DNA from: an uncultured Acidobacteriota bacterium
GTDB taxonomy: Bacteria; Acidobacteriota; Thermoanaerobaculia; Multivoradales; SZUA-115
Length of the DNA stretch: 64,000 bases
NCBI GenBank assembly: GCA_937867335.1
Contig: CALMKX010000229.1
Coordinates: forward strand, 18,696 to 82,695
Direction of reading: 5' to 3'
Below, piece after piece: positions 28,262 through 36,755 of this stretch; positions within the stretch are counted from its first letter, which is position 1, and each line of letters starts with the position of its first letter. Made by a program: the position numbers and the translations under genes. The notes below the pieces were generated by a model that was not told the DNA's origin, did not search any database, and worked only from the letters and a program-made list of their open reading frames with translations.

Positions 28262-28957
28262 TCAGTCGCGGCTGCGGCCGCCCAAGAGGCCGGAGCGGAA
28301 GAGGTAGTAGAGCAGCGTTGCGAGGGTCGAAGCGGCCGCGGCCACGTAGGTCAGGGCCGCGGCGTTGAGCACGCGGTTCATGCCCTCCTGCTCGGCGCCG
28401 GCCACCAGGCCGTACTCGCCGGCGAGCCGCTTCGCCCGGGCCGAGGCGTCGAACTCCACCGGCAGGGTGACCACCTGGAAGACCAACACCAGAGAGAAGA
28501 GCGCGGCGCCCACCAGCACCATGTTCTGGCTGTGGAACATCAGGCCGAACATCATCACGAAGATACCCAGGTTCGAGCCGATGCCGGCTGTGGGCACCAG
28601 CGCCGAGCGCAGCCAGAGCGGCTTGTAGGCCCGGGCGTGCTGGATGGCGTGCCCCGCTTCGTGGCAGGCCACGCCCACCGCGGCCACCGAGTTGCTGCCG
28701 TAGACGGCTTCCGAAAGAGCGAGGGTCTTGTTCACCGGGTTGTAGTGGTCGGACAGGAAACCGTTGGTGGGAACCACCTGGACGTCCGAGATGCCGGAGC
28801 GTTCGAGCATGGCCTGGGCGGCCTGAGCGCCGGTCAGGCCCCGCATGGTGCGGACTTGCGAGTACTTGTTGAAGGCCGATTTGGTGCGCCAGCTGGCCCA
28901 CAGCGAGAGCACCAGCGCCGGGCCAACGAACAGGAAGTAGATAGGGTCGAAGAACAT
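28262..28957 (-). CDS. Membrane zinc metallopeptidase, YugP family
   Basis: A 231-residue membrane protein with an N-terminal transmembrane helix (about 5-22), the zinc motif HEAGH at 99-103, and further hydrophobic segments near 125-170 and 200-225. This layout matches the YugP/neutral zinc metallopeptidase 2 family. Characteristic stretches include LTGAQAAQAMLERSG and DHYNPVNKTLALSEAVY just before the metal site. The gene is convergent with the phosphomannomutase gene and preceded by a short gap. The substrate is unknown; a membrane protein quality-control role is often presumed. Confidence 0.85.
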   Translation of the reverse strand: MFFDPIYFLFVGPALVLSLWASWRTKSAFNKYSQVRTMRGLTGAQAAQAMLERSGISDVQVVPTNGFLSDHYNPVNKTLALSEAVYGSNSVAAVGVACHEAGHAIQHARAYKPLWLRSALVPTAGIGSNLGIFVMMFGLMFHSQNMVLVGAALFSLVLVFQVVTLPVEFDASARAKRLAGEYGLVAGAEQEGMNRVLNAAALTYVAAAASTLATLLYYLFRSGLLGGRSRD

Positions 28958-29123
28958 GGTCCTCGCCTCTCCTTTCGCCAGGGGAAACGCGTTGTCGGAG
29001 CTTGGTATTCCATTCTCAATTGCAGCCCCTCCCGAGCCTGGACCCTCGGTAAGACGGCTGCTCTTTGCTTTGCCCCGTCGATCCGAGCCTACCAGGGATG
29101 CCGCCTGGTGCTACATTAGGCCC

Positions 29124-29846
29124 ATGAGCCAGCCCGGCGAAGAGAGAGTGGCCCTGGTGACCGGCGGCAGTCGGGGGATCGGCCGCGCTGTGGTCGAGGC
29201 CCTGGCGGAGGAGGGCTGGCAGGTCTTCTTCTGCAGTCGCCACGCGAGCTCGGTGGCCCAGGCTGTGGCGGCCCTTTCCGGCCGCTTCGGCGAGAGGGTC
29301 ACCGGTGAGGCGGTCGATGTCCGGGAGAGCGCTGAAGTGGAGGCCTTCGTTCGTCAGGTGGAGGCTTGGGCCGGCCGCATCGATTGCCTGGTGAACAACG
29401 CTGGCTTGGGCCTCTTCGGCCCGGTCGACCAGCTTTCGGCCACCAGCTGGCGAGAGGTGATCGGCACCAACCTGGATGGCTGCTTCTACTTCCTCCGGGC
29501 GGTGGCTCCGGGCATGAGGAGGCGAGGCGGCGGCTTCATCTTCAACATCGGTTCGCTCGCCGCACGCAACCCGTTCGCCGGAGGTGCCGCCTACAACGCC
29601 AGCAAGTTCGGCTTGCTGGGCCTCTCCGAGGCTGCCATGCTCGATCTGCGCAAGGACGGCGTGAAGGTGGCGGCAATCCTGCCGGGAAGCGTCGCCACGG
29701 AATTCGGGCACCCGAAGCCCGGAGAGCGCGACTGGATGCTCCAGCCGGTCGATGTGGCGCGGACGGTGATGGACCTGCTGCGCTACCCGGATCGAGCCCT
29801 GCCGAGCGTGGTCGAACTCAGGCCGACCCGCCCTCCCAAACCGTAG
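29124..29846 (+). CDS. SDR family oxidoreductase
   Basis: A 240-residue classical short-chain dehydrogenase. Motifs are TGGSRGIGRAVV (cofactor), VNNAGLGLFG, Ser in FNIGSLAARN, and YNASK for the catalytic Tyr-Lys. The basic residue after the second strand (CSRHAS) suggests NADPH preference. The ATG at 29124 was chosen because the conserved N-terminus begins there; the longer open frame upstream has no family similarity. It is a monocistronic gene ending 14 bases before the convergent anti-sigma gene. Substrate unknown. Confidence 0.85.
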   Translation: MSQPGEERVALVTGGSRGIGRAVVEALAEEGWQVFFCSRHASSVAQAVAALSGRFGERVTGEAVDVRESAEVEAFVRQVEAWAGRIDCLVNNAGLGLFGPVDQLSATSWREVIGTNLDGCFYFLRAVAPGMRRRGGGFIFNIGSLAARNPFAGGAAYNASKFGLLGLSEAAMLDLRKDGVKVAAILPGSVATEFGHPKPGERDWMLQPVDVARTVMDLLRYPDRALPSVVELRPTRPPKP

Positions 29847-29860
29847 CGCCGGCGCCCTCG

Positions 29861-30793
29861 CTAGGAGATCGGCAGCATCTCGTTGCCGAACAGCACCTGA
29901 TCACCGCTCGGCTGGGTGGCCCTCTGGGTGGGCTCTAGAGTGATCAGCACGGCTTTCATGCCGCTCGGCATGGACACCGAGCCGATTTCCGCCTCGTGGC
30001 CGGCCTCGACCTTGAAGACGCCGCCAGGTCTCGGCCCGCCGTCGGTCATGAACCACAGGGTGTAGACCCGGCCTTCGGCCACTGGCCGTAGCCCCGACAC
30101 CTTGAGGTACCAGTGTTGATGGTCTGAGGAGACGAACAGCGCCCCGCGGGCGAGTGGCTGGGCCTGAGCCGGCAGGGCACCGGGCGGCTTGAGGGCGCAG
30201 ACGGCGGCCCCTGGCCGAGTGATCAGGGCGAGCTTCTCCACCAGGCCGGCGCTCGCTTCCCTCAGGCTCGCGATCTCGGCCTGGGCCAGCTGCCGCTCTC
30301 GGCCGACGGCGGCCAGTTTCTGCTCGAGCAAGCGAACCTGGTTCGACGACTCCTGGGCCTGGGTCCAGAACCAGGCTGCTCCCGTGGAGCTCACGAGGGC
30401 GAGCCCCGCGGCGAGGAGAGCCGGCCAGCGGCGGGCCTTGCGGATCGTCGGAGGAGGCTCAGGTCGAGCCAGTGGGAAGCTGCGGAACTCCAGCGCGGAA
30501 GTCGGCGTCGCTGGCGCGGGAGGCTCTGCGGTCGCGGCAGGTTTCTCGACGGCGCGGATGGCCGGAGCCGCCGAGAGGCGGGGAGCCCCCTTGCGAACCC
30601 GAGCGAGCAAGGCATCCTTCAACTGAGGAGGCGGAGCGACGGGCTCCACGCTCTGGGCCACCAGCCCCAGAACTTCTCCGTATAGGCGCGAGAGCACCTG
30701 CTCCTCTTCCGCAGGCTCGGCGGAAGGGAGCGGCTCCTTCGCTTCAAGAAGCGCGAGAATCAGCTCATCCTCGCGGTCGTATGGCAGGCTCAC
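29861..30793 (-). CDS. Anti-sigma-K-like (RskA-type) membrane protein
   Basis: A 310-residue membrane protein. Residues 1-70 form a cytoplasmic helical domain (DELILALLEAKEPLPSAEPA), followed by a Pro/Ala-rich linker, one transmembrane helix at about 123-143, a coiled coil at 146-180, and an RskA-type C-terminal beta domain outside (LKVSGLRPVAEGRVYTLWF and ITLEPTQRATQPSG). The last segment resembles the anti-sigma-K C-terminal domain. Its ATG overlaps the stop of the upstream ECF sigma gene, so it is the cognate partner. It would bind the sigma factor until the sensor domain is triggered. Confidence 0.87.
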   Translation of the reverse strand: MSLPYDREDELILALLEAKEPLPSAEPAEEEQVLSRLYGEVLGLVAQSVEPVAPPPQLKDALLARVRKGAPRLSAAPAIRAVEKPAATAEPPAPATPTSALEFRSFPLARPEPPPTIRKARRWPALLAAGLALVSSTGAAWFWTQAQESSNQVRLLEQKLAAVGRERQLAQAEIASLREASAGLVEKLALITRPGAAVCALKPPGALPAQAQPLARGALFVSSDHQHWYLKVSGLRPVAEGRVYTLWFMTDGGPRPGGVFKVEAGHEAEIGSVSMPSGMKAVLITLEPTQRATQPSGDQVLFGNEMLPIS

Positions 30794-31440
30794 AGTAGCT
30801 CCCGGATCTCATGACGCAATGCCGACCGCAACTTCTTCATCGCAAGTAGTGTTCGCGTCTTGACTGTTCCTAGAGGGATCGCCGTTGCGGCTGCGATCTC
30901 CGCCTGAGAGAGGCCGGCGAAGAAGGCCATTTCGAGCACATTCCGCTGCTCCTCGGGCAGCCGGTCCAGTTCCTCGCGCACGCGTCGTCGTCTTTCCTCA
31001 GAGAGTACGGTCGAGAAACCCTCCGAGGATGTATGGAGCCCGTCCTCGATCGCGTCCAGCGAGTCCTGGCCTCGCTCGGCGACCTTGCGGGAGCGCAGCC
31101 GGTCGATCGCTCGACTGCGCGCCACGAGGAGCAGCCAGGTCACCACAGCGGCGCGATCCGCCTGATAGCGCCCGGCCTGTTGCCAGCAGTACGCGAAGGT
31201 CTCCTGGAGGGTCTCCTCGGCGTCCTCTCGGCGGCCCAGGATGCGCAGGGCGAGTCCGAGAATCAGGGCGGCGTGCCGGTCGTAGAGCTCGGAAAGGGCC
31301 GCTTCGTCGCCACTGGCGACAGCCCGGATCAACTCGGAGTCCGAGGGGGCGCCAGATGGCGTGGAGGCTTGCTGGTCCAGAGTCATCTTGGCCGTCGCAG
31401 GGTGGACGATCGGCGAAAGAATAGCACGGCGGTTTGTCAC
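30790..31440 (-). CDS. ECF sigma factor, SigK-like
   Basis: A 216-residue ECF sigma factor (198 residues if translation begins at ATG 31386, which fits the family length better). Region 2 shows ELYDRHAALILGLALRIL and EDAEETLQETFAYCW; region 4 shows LPEEQRNVLEMAFFAGL, then QAEIAAATAIPLGTVKTRT. The pairing with an RskA-type anti-sigma factor, overlapping by ATGA, matches SigK/RskA loci. The gene is followed upstream by an unrelated convergent-free gap to the thioesterase. Regulon unknown. Confidence 0.9.
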   Translation of the reverse strand: MTNRRAILSPIVHPATAKMTLDQQASTPSGAPSDSELIRAVASGDEAALSELYDRHAALILGLALRILGRREDAEETLQETFAYCWQQAGRYQADRAAVVTWLLLVARSRAIDRLRSRKVAERGQDSLDAIEDGLHTSSEGFSTVLSEERRRRVREELDRLPEEQRNVLEMAFFAGLSQAEIAAATAIPLGTVKTRTLLAMKKLRSALRHEIRELL

Positions 31441-31488
31441 CGCCTTCGTTGGGTGGCTTGGCCCGTTGCCCCGCGGGCCGAAAAGGCC

Positions 31489-31887
31489 TCAGGCCGGCTC
31501 GGTGCGGACCGGGATGGGGTGGCCCTCTTCGTTCACGTGCACGTAGACCACCTCGGCTTCGGTGACTTGCGTTTTCGGGGCGGGCGAGCCGTAGGGGCGC
31601 TCGGCCTCCACCGTGACCTTGACGGTGATCGAGGTCCGGCCCACGCGCAGCGTCTCGGTCCAGAAGGTGACCAGGTCGCCCACGAACACGGGAGCGAGGA
31701 ACTCCACCTCGTGCATGGCCACGGTCACCAGCTTGCCGCGGCTGTAGCGATGAGCCTCCACGGCGCCGGCCTGGTCGATGTAGGAAAGGATGATGCCGCC
31801 GAAGATGGTACCCAGGGCGTTGGTGTCCTTGGGCATCATCACCACACGAATCGCCGGCTGTCGCTCGGCCGCGGCTTCAAGTTCCAT
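31489..31887 (-). CDS. Acyl-CoA thioesterase, hotdog fold (YciA-like)
   Basis: A 132-residue hotdog-fold thioesterase. The motif DTNALGTIFGGIILSYIDQAG contains the usual N-G..GG and acidic residue of the YciA/acyl-CoA thioester hydrolase group, followed by HEVEFLAPVFVGDLV. I chose ATG 31887 because GGAGGT lies just upstream on the minus strand; a longer start at 31944 has no such site. The start overlaps the thymidine kinase stop by 11 bases, so the two may be co-translated. It would hydrolyse short-chain acyl-CoA to release CoA. Confidence 0.87.
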   Translation of the reverse strand: MELEAAAERQPAIRVVMMPKDTNALGTIFGGIILSYIDQAGAVEAHRYSRGKLVTVAMHEVEFLAPVFVGDLVTFWTETLRVGRTSITVKVTVEAERPYGSPAPKTQVTEAEVVYVHVNEEGHPIPVRTEPA

Positions 31888-32437
31888 AGCACCTCCGGCA
31901 GCGTGCTTCGTAGGTCTCCGTGTCTCCCACCACCACTTGCTCACTGCCTCCCGCGATGCGGTAGCTGTAGTGCGCCCGCTCGCCGCAGCGGACGCAGATG
32001 GCGTGCATCTTGTCCACGAACTCCGCCAGGGCCAGCACGGCCGGCATCGGCCCGAAGGGTTCCCGGCGGTAGTCGAGGTCGAGCCCGGCGACGATCACTC
32101 GCAGCCCCAGATCGGCCAGCTGGTTGAGTACCAGAGGCAGCTCGAGGTCGAAGAACTGAGCCTCGTCGATGCCCACCACCTCCACGCCGATCTCGAGCCG
32201 GGCCAGGAGCTCACGGCTGGTCGGCACGGCCACCGCTTCGAACTGACGATTGTCCCGGGTGGCCACCACTTCGACGCCGGAGCGGGTGTCGGTGACCGGC
32301 TTGAAGACCTGCACCCGCTGGCGAGCGATGGTGGCTCGCTTCAACCGGCGAACGAGCTCTTCGCTCTTGCCGGAGAACATCCCTCCCGTGATCACCTCGA
32401 TATGGCCACGGGAAGCTTCTGGGCGTGTTCGGCTCAC
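31877..32437 (-). CDS. tdk: Thymidine kinase
   Basis: A 186-residue type II thymidine kinase, which phosphorylates thymidine with ATP in pyrimidine salvage. The P-loop GGMFSGKS is at 18-25, DEAQFFD is the Walker B region, and the zinc-binding CxxC pairs are CVRCG and CRRC near the C-terminus, all as in bacterial Tdk. YEARCRRC ends the protein as usual. Length is typical. The gene overlaps the downstream thioesterase and is divergent from the HAD gene at 32515. Confidence 0.95.
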   Translation of the reverse strand: MSRTRPEASRGHIEVITGGMFSGKSEELVRRLKRATIARQRVQVFKPVTDTRSGVEVVATRDNRQFEAVAVPTSRELLARLEIGVEVVGIDEAQFFDLELPLVLNQLADLGLRVIVAGLDLDYRREPFGPMPAVLALAEFVDKMHAICVRCGERAHYSYRIAGGSEQVVVGDTETYEARCRRCYGT

Positions 32438-32514
32438 CGGCGCGGGATGCTACAACTTCCTCGCAGCGAGGCGCAAAGAGACGAGCCCTGCCCGGCGAGC
32501 GATATCATGCAGCC

Positions 32515-33204
32515 GTGCTCCGGGCCATTCTGTTCGACTTCAATGGAGTTCTGGTGGACGACGAGCCGATCCACTATGCCCTCTTTGCGCGGGTGCTCGG
32601 CGAGGAGGGGATCGTTCTCAGCGAGGAGGTCTACTACCGCCAGTACCTCAGCCTGGACGACCGCGGCTGCTTCACCCAGGCCTTGAGAGCTGCGGGCAAG
32701 TCGGCGGGTGCCGCGGAAGTGGTGCGCTTGACCACCCGCAAGGCGAGCTACTACCGCGAGCAGATCCGCCGGGAGGGCTACCCGTTCTTCCCCGGCGCTC
32801 GCGAGCTGGTGCGGAGTGCTGCGACGGCGGGCCTCACGCTGGGAGTGGTGAGCGGCGCCCTGCGGGAAGAAGTGGAAGCTGCCTGCGATCAGGCCGGGCT
32901 CTCTCGTTTCTTTAAGGTGCTCGTCACCGCGGAGGACGTGAGCGAAGGAAAGCCCGATCCCCAGGGTTATCTGCGCGGTATCGAGGCGCTCAACTCGCAA
33001 CCTCCGCTGCCGGATCGGCTCTTCCATCCTCACGAAGTGCTCGCCATCGAAGACAGCCCGGGGGGCCTCCAGGCGGCTGCTGCTGCCGGCCTCGCCACCC
33101 TGGGCGTGGCCCACACCTATCCGGCGGATGGACTGGTAGCCGATCGCGTCGTGCGCTCGCTCGCAGGGCTGTCGATCGAGGAGCTCTTGCGAATCAGCGG
33201 CTGA
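32515..33204 (+). CDS. HAD-superfamily phosphatase (beta-phosphoglucomutase-like)
   Basis: A 229-residue HAD hydrolase with an alpha-helical cap. Motif I is FDFNGVLVDDEP: the nucleophile Asp is present but the usual second Asp is Asn. Motif II lies in LGVVSGAL, the lysine of motif III in EGKPDPQGY, and motif IV in AIEDSPGGLQAA. The GTG at 32515 begins directly before the conserved motif and was chosen over an upstream in-frame ATG at 32425 whose peptide has no family similarity. A sugar-phosphate phosphatase or mutase is likely; substrate unknown. Confidence 0.85.
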   Translation: MLRAILFDFNGVLVDDEPIHYALFARVLGEEGIVLSEEVYYRQYLSLDDRGCFTQALRAAGKSAGAAEVVRLTTRKASYYREQIRREGYPFFPGARELVRSAATAGLTLGVVSGALREEVEAACDQAGLSRFFKVLVTAEDVSEGKPDPQGYLRGIEALNSQPPLPDRLFHPHEVLAIEDSPGGLQAAAAAGLATLGVAHTYPADGLVADRVVRSLAGLSIEELLRISG

Positions 33205-33225
33205 GCCGCGCCCCCCGCGCCGCGC

Positions 33226-33579
33226 TCAGGCGATGGGCATGCGCGCTGCGAAGCCGTCCTCGTAAGAGTGGAAGTGAGCCAGGCTCTCCTCGGGATAGCG
33301 CCAGCAGTAGTAGCCATCGCCGTTGTCCCAGTCCACCAGCCACAGGCCCTTCACCTCGCAGCCGAGCTGGGTGATCTCCTCCGCCCAGGCCTGGATGATG
33401 CGCTCGTAGGAGCCCTGCAGCTCCTCTCGCCGAGTTTCCATCTCGTCGCGGCTCTGGAGGGCATTGAAGAGAGCCTCCACCTGGCGCACGGCGGCGTGGG
33501 TGAGGTCCCGAACGGCGGGGAAGGTGTTCAGGGCCTCTTCGTAGCTGAAGATCCGGCGGGGGCGCGGGCGCTCGCTCAC
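33226..33579 (-). CDS. DUF2203 family protein
   Basis: A 117-residue cytoplasmic protein of the DUF2203 family. The pattern RIFSYEEALNTFPAVRDLT, a long charged helix with QSRDEMETRREELQG, then EITQLGCEVKGLWLVDWDN and CWRYPEESLAHFHSY, matches the family core. I chose GTG 33579 as start because the conserved region begins there; a frame open to 33801 adds residues without similarity. Function unknown. It is convergent with the HAD gene and is the last gene before the lower-GC TcmP cassette. Confidence 0.78.
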   Translation of the reverse strand: MSERPRPRRIFSYEEALNTFPAVRDLTHAAVRQVEALFNALQSRDEMETRREELQGSYERIIQAWAEEITQLGCEVKGLWLVDWDNGDGYYCWRYPEESLAHFHSYEDGFAARMPIA

Positions 33580-33714
33580 GGCGAGGATGCTAGCAGAGGG
33601 AGGCTCTGCAACCTCACCTTCCCAATGCCTACCGCAGCCGAGGCCAGCAATAGGGCGGCGAAGGCCGAGTGTTCCCTCCTGGACAAATTGGCTAAGAACG
33701 GGCATCATGTCGCC

Positions 33715-34629
33715 ATGGGCGATCGCAAGTCCGGCGTAACACGACCTCCTGCACACCGATTTGGCGGAGGTTGGACGGAAAGCAAACTGGCCATAGTCCA
33801 AAGCTATCTCAGGGCATATGCGATAGCCTTGAAGGAAAAGCGCTTTCAGATTGCCTATATCGATGCCTTCGCTGGCACCGGATACAGGTCGGAGAAGGAG
33901 GAGGGGCCAGAAACAGGCCTCCTCTTCCCAGACCTGGCTGCGGACGCGCCACAGGAGTTCCTCGAGGGTTCGGCTCGGCTCGCCCTGCAGGTCGACCCTT
34001 CTTTCGACAAGTACCTGTTTATTGAGAAAGACCCAGCCAGATGCCGCGTTCTGGAGACACTAAAGCAAGAATTCCCGGACCGCTCGGCGAGAGTGCAAGT
34101 GCGTGAAGGTGATGCGAACAAGGTATTACAGGAGATCTGTGGCAAACCTGGGTGGGAGAACCTACGCGCAGTCCTTTTTCTGGATCCCTATGGCATGCAA
34201 GTTGAGTGGGACACGATAGAAGCAATCGCCAACACAGGAGCTATAGACCTTTGGCTACTTTTTCCGCTCGGAATGGGGCTGAGTCGGTTATTGCCGAGGA
34301 GTGGAAACATCCCTGATGGCTGGCGCAGGCGACTTGATCTCTTCCTTGGAACCACTGACTGGCAACAGGCTCTCTACAGTGAGAGACCCAGGCGGAGTCT
34401 GTTCGATGATGACGCTGTAGAGAAAGTAAGAGCTAGCACTGGCGAGGTGGGGCGCTATTTCGTGGATAGATTGAGGACGGTGTTCCCAGCAGTCTCTGAC
34501 AGTCCAAGAGTGCTAGAGAACTCATCGCGCTGCCCCCTCTACTTGCTCTGCTTCGCTGTGAGTAGCCGCAACCCCCAGGCTCAGAGGATTGCGCTTAGGA
34601 TCGCAGACCATATACTGAGAAGCGACTGA
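33715..34629 (+). CDS. tcmP: Three-Cys-motif partner protein (TcmP-like)
   Basis: A 304-residue protein resembling TcmP, the partner of three-cysteine-motif Gp37/Gp68 proteins. The start region GGGWTESKLAIVQSYLRAYA is typical. YIDAFAGTGYRSE, FIEKDPARC and VLFLDPYGMQVEW resemble methyltransferase motifs I, II and IV, so a SAM-binding Rossmann fold is likely (inference). Codon use differs from neighbours: two 60-base lines counted by hand (34141 and 34441) are 55% and 58% G+C, far below the flanks. The next gene starts three bases after its stop. No Shine-Dalgarno sequence is obvious. The cassette looks horizontally acquired. Confidence 0.82.
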   Translation: MGDRKSGVTRPPAHRFGGGWTESKLAIVQSYLRAYAIALKEKRFQIAYIDAFAGTGYRSEKEEGPETGLLFPDLAADAPQEFLEGSARLALQVDPSFDKYLFIEKDPARCRVLETLKQEFPDRSARVQVREGDANKVLQEICGKPGWENLRAVLFLDPYGMQVEWDTIEAIANTGAIDLWLLFPLGMGLSRLLPRSGNIPDGWRRRLDLFLGTTDWQQALYSERPRRSLFDDDAVEKVRASTGEVGRYFVDRLRTVFPAVSDSPRVLENSSRCPLYLLCFAVSSRNPQAQRIALRIADHILRSD

Positions 34630-34632
34630 GCT

Positions 34633-35484
34633 ATGGCGTGGAACTCACAAATCGAGTGGACCGAGGCAACTTGGAATCCAGTTACTGGCTGCACTAAGGT
34701 GAGCCAGGGCTGTAAGCACTGCTATGCAGAGCTCCTTGCTAGTCGGCTCCGGGCTATGGGGCAGCCGAACTACTCGAATGGTTTCCGGCTCACACTGCAG
34801 CCCCACATGCTCGAGCTGCCTTTGCGCTGGAAACGGCCCCTAAGGATCTTTGTTAACTCAATGAGCGACTTATTTCATGAGGATGTTCCAGTCGAGTATA
34901 TCGCTCGCGTTTTTGAAGTGATGGAGATCTCCAACTGGCACACGTTCCAGGTCTTGACCAAGCGAGCCAGCCGGCTAGCGGCTCTGGCCTCCGCTCTCCG
35001 CTGGCCGGAGAACGTCTGGGTTGGCGTGAGCGTTGAGAACGCCGACAACCTTGACAGGGTTGAGAAGCTGCGCGAAGTTCCTGCTGCTGTCAAATTCCTT
35101 TCCCTTGAGCCGCTTCTCGGCCCGTTGAGTGGCCTGAATCTCAAGGATGTGCAGTGGGTTATCGTAGGGGGTGAATCCGGCCCCAAAGCGCGGTCGGTGG
35201 ATCGAGAATGGATTCTCGACATTCGGAACAAGTGCCTTGCCGGCCGTGTGCCTTTTTTCTTCAAGCAGTGGGGCGGAGCAAACAAGAAGGCGGCTGGTAG
35301 GCTCCTCGATGGTCGCACGTGGGACGAGATGCCACAGGCCGCCGCTTCTTCGAGGCAAGCAGCCGAGCACAGGGAGAAGGCTGAGCTTCCCGCGGAGGGT
35401 ATTGCCAAACACGGGAGACGGGTCGTAGTGAAGACCGGCTATTCCAGCCGAGTAAGCCCAACAGGCTGGGAGTTCGGACGTTGA
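34633..35484 (+). CDS. Three-cysteine Gp37/Gp68 (DUF5131) family protein
   Basis: A 283-residue protein of the phage Gp37/Gp68 family. The three cysteines lie at 20, 27 and 30 in [15 protein letters not shown], a pattern reminiscent of, but spaced differently from, radical-SAM Fe-S ligands. [54 protein letters not shown] and [13 protein letters not shown] are the family's usual landmarks, and [15 protein letters not shown] is near the C-terminus. It is translationally close to the TcmP gene and shares its lower GC. The pair recurs in phages and genomic islands; its biochemical role is not established. The C-terminal 60 residues are charged. Confidence 0.87.
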   Translation: MAWNSQIEWTEATWNPVTGCTKVSQGCKHCYAELLASRLRAMGQPNYSNGFRLTLQPHMLELPLRWKRPLRIFVNSMSDLFHEDVPVEYIARVFEVMEISNWHTFQVLTKRASRLAALASALRWPENVWVGVSVENADNLDRVEKLREVPAAVKFLSLEPLLGPLSGLNLKDVQWVIVGGESGPKARSVDREWILDIRNKCLAGRVPFFFKQWGGANKKAAGRLLDGRTWDEMPQAAASSRQAAEHREKAELPAEGIAKHGRRVVVKTGYSSRVSPTGWEFGR

Positions 35485-35580
35485 CTTGACTCGGGTGGAG
35501 CCGTAACCTTGATCTCTGGCTCAGCGGCCGACTTGCCGGCGGCCTGGAGGAGCCAGGAAACCACCAAGGAGCCCGAGATC

Positions 35581-35964
35581 ATGGAGAACCTCGAAACGGC
35601 CGCGGAGGCCGCCGCCGTGCAAGCCGAACCCGAGTTCCCGGTCACCCTGACCAAGAAAGCGGTGGACATGGTGGCCTACACGCGCGAGCAGGAGGGCATC
35701 GATTCTGGCCACGGCTTGCGAGTGGCGGTGCGAGGGGGTGGCTGCAGCGGATTTGAGTACGCCCTCGATTTCGAGAACGAGGCCCGTGCCAACGACTTCA
35801 CCTACGAGCAGCACGGCCTCACGGTGTACATCGACGCGATCAGCGCTCGCTACCTGAACGGCACCAGCATCGACTACGTCCTGGGCAGCAGTGGTGCCGG
35901 GTTCAAGTTCCACAACCCCAACGCCGTGGGTCACTGCGGCTGCGGCTCCTCCTTCGCCGTCTAG
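35581..35964 (+). CDS. A-type iron-sulfur carrier (IscA/ErpA family)
   Basis: A 127-residue Fe-S carrier protein. The first conserved cysteine is in VRGGGCSGFEYALDF, the last two in HCGCGSSF, the three ligands that define HesB/IscA proteins. An acidic N-terminal extension of about 20 residues precedes the core. ATG 35581 follows AAGGAG at a distance of about nine bases; an upstream in-frame start adds residues without similarity. It passes clusters to apo-proteins. A ygfZ-like Fe-S repair gene lies nearby. Confidence 0.92.
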   Translation: MENLETAAEAAAVQAEPEFPVTLTKKAVDMVAYTREQEGIDSGHGLRVAVRGGGCSGFEYALDFENEARANDFTYEQHGLTVYIDAISARYLNGTSIDYVLGSSGAGFKFHNPNAVGHCGCGSSFAV

Positions 35965-35973
35965 AGCCAGTTT

Positions 35974-35999
35974 CCCGGGCCGCTTGGTAGCGGCCCGGG
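35974..35999. terminator. Perfect hairpin between convergent genes
   Basis: An 11-bp perfect stem (CCCGGGCCGCT at 35974-35984 and AGCGGCCCGGG at 35989-35999) with a TGGT loop lies ten bases after the A-type carrier stop and 17 bases before the aquaporin stop. It should work for either strand; there is no strong T-tract. Confidence 0.6.
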
Positions 36000-36016
36000 T
36001 CGCTCTGCCCGCCCGG

Positions 36017-36691
36017 CTAGTCTTCCAGGAACAGCCGGTAGAGCAAGCCCGCCAAGACACCGCCCGCGATCGGTCCCACGAAGTACACCCAGAGGTTGGC
36101 CGTGTTGCTGGCCACCAGGGCCGGGCCCAGGCTCCGTGCCGGGTTGAGGCTCGCGCCGGTGAGCGGGCCGCCCATCAGGATGGTGAAAACCAGCGTCAGG
36201 CCGATGGCCACGCCGGCCAGGTTGCCGGCCTTACCGGAGACCGCGGCGTTGAGCACGGCATTGGCCAGGAAGAAGGTGAGAATCGCTTCGATCAAGCAGC
36301 CCATCCCCGCCGAGATGCTGACCGTCGTGCCGCCGACCTGCAAGTTCTGGGCGAGGGCCGTCACCCCCAGGCCGCTGCCGGTGCCGCCGAGCACCACCGA
36401 GAGCAGATACGCCCCGGCCAGGCCGCCCGCGAGTTGCGTGACGATGTAGGCCACCGCCCGGCCGGCGTCGATCTTGCCGGCTGCGAGCAGGCTGCAGGTG
36501 ACGGCCGGGTTGATGTGGGTACCCGAGATGTGACCGTAGGCATAGGCGAAGCCCAGCACCACCAGGCCGTGGGCGAGGGCCACTCCCACGAGTCCGCCGG
36601 CGCCGATCGCTCCGGCTCCGGCGCCGATGAAGATCAGCGCAAAGGTACCGATGAACTCTGCCACCAACGCCTTCGACAGTCCTGCTTGCAT
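36017..36691 (-). CDS. aqpZ: Aquaporin (MIP family)
   Basis: A 224-residue six-helix water channel of the inner membrane. Both signature loops are present: NPAVT at 61-65 and NPARS at 183-187. The pore-defining residues around HISGTHINPAV and GASLNPARSLGP are those of AqpZ-type water channels rather than long glycerol facilitators. The family's first helix GTFALIFIGAGAG is intact. The gene is convergent with the A-type carrier, with a strong hairpin between, and follows ygfZ by about 64 bases. Confidence 0.92.
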   Translation of the reverse strand: MQAGLSKALVAEFIGTFALIFIGAGAGAIGAGGLVGVALAHGLVVLGFAYAYGHISGTHINPAVTCSLLAAGKIDAGRAVAYIVTQLAGGLAGAYLLSVVLGGTGSGLGVTALAQNLQVGGTTVSISAGMGCLIEAILTFFLANAVLNAAVSGKAGNLAGVAIGLTLVFTILMGGPLTGASLNPARSLGPALVASNTANLWVYFVGPIAGGVLAGLLYRLFLED

Positions 36692-36755
36692 GCTCTCTCC
36701 TCCTTCAGAAATAGGCTCGGGGAAGTCCTCGAGCCGGGCCCCCCTCCAGGGCCGG

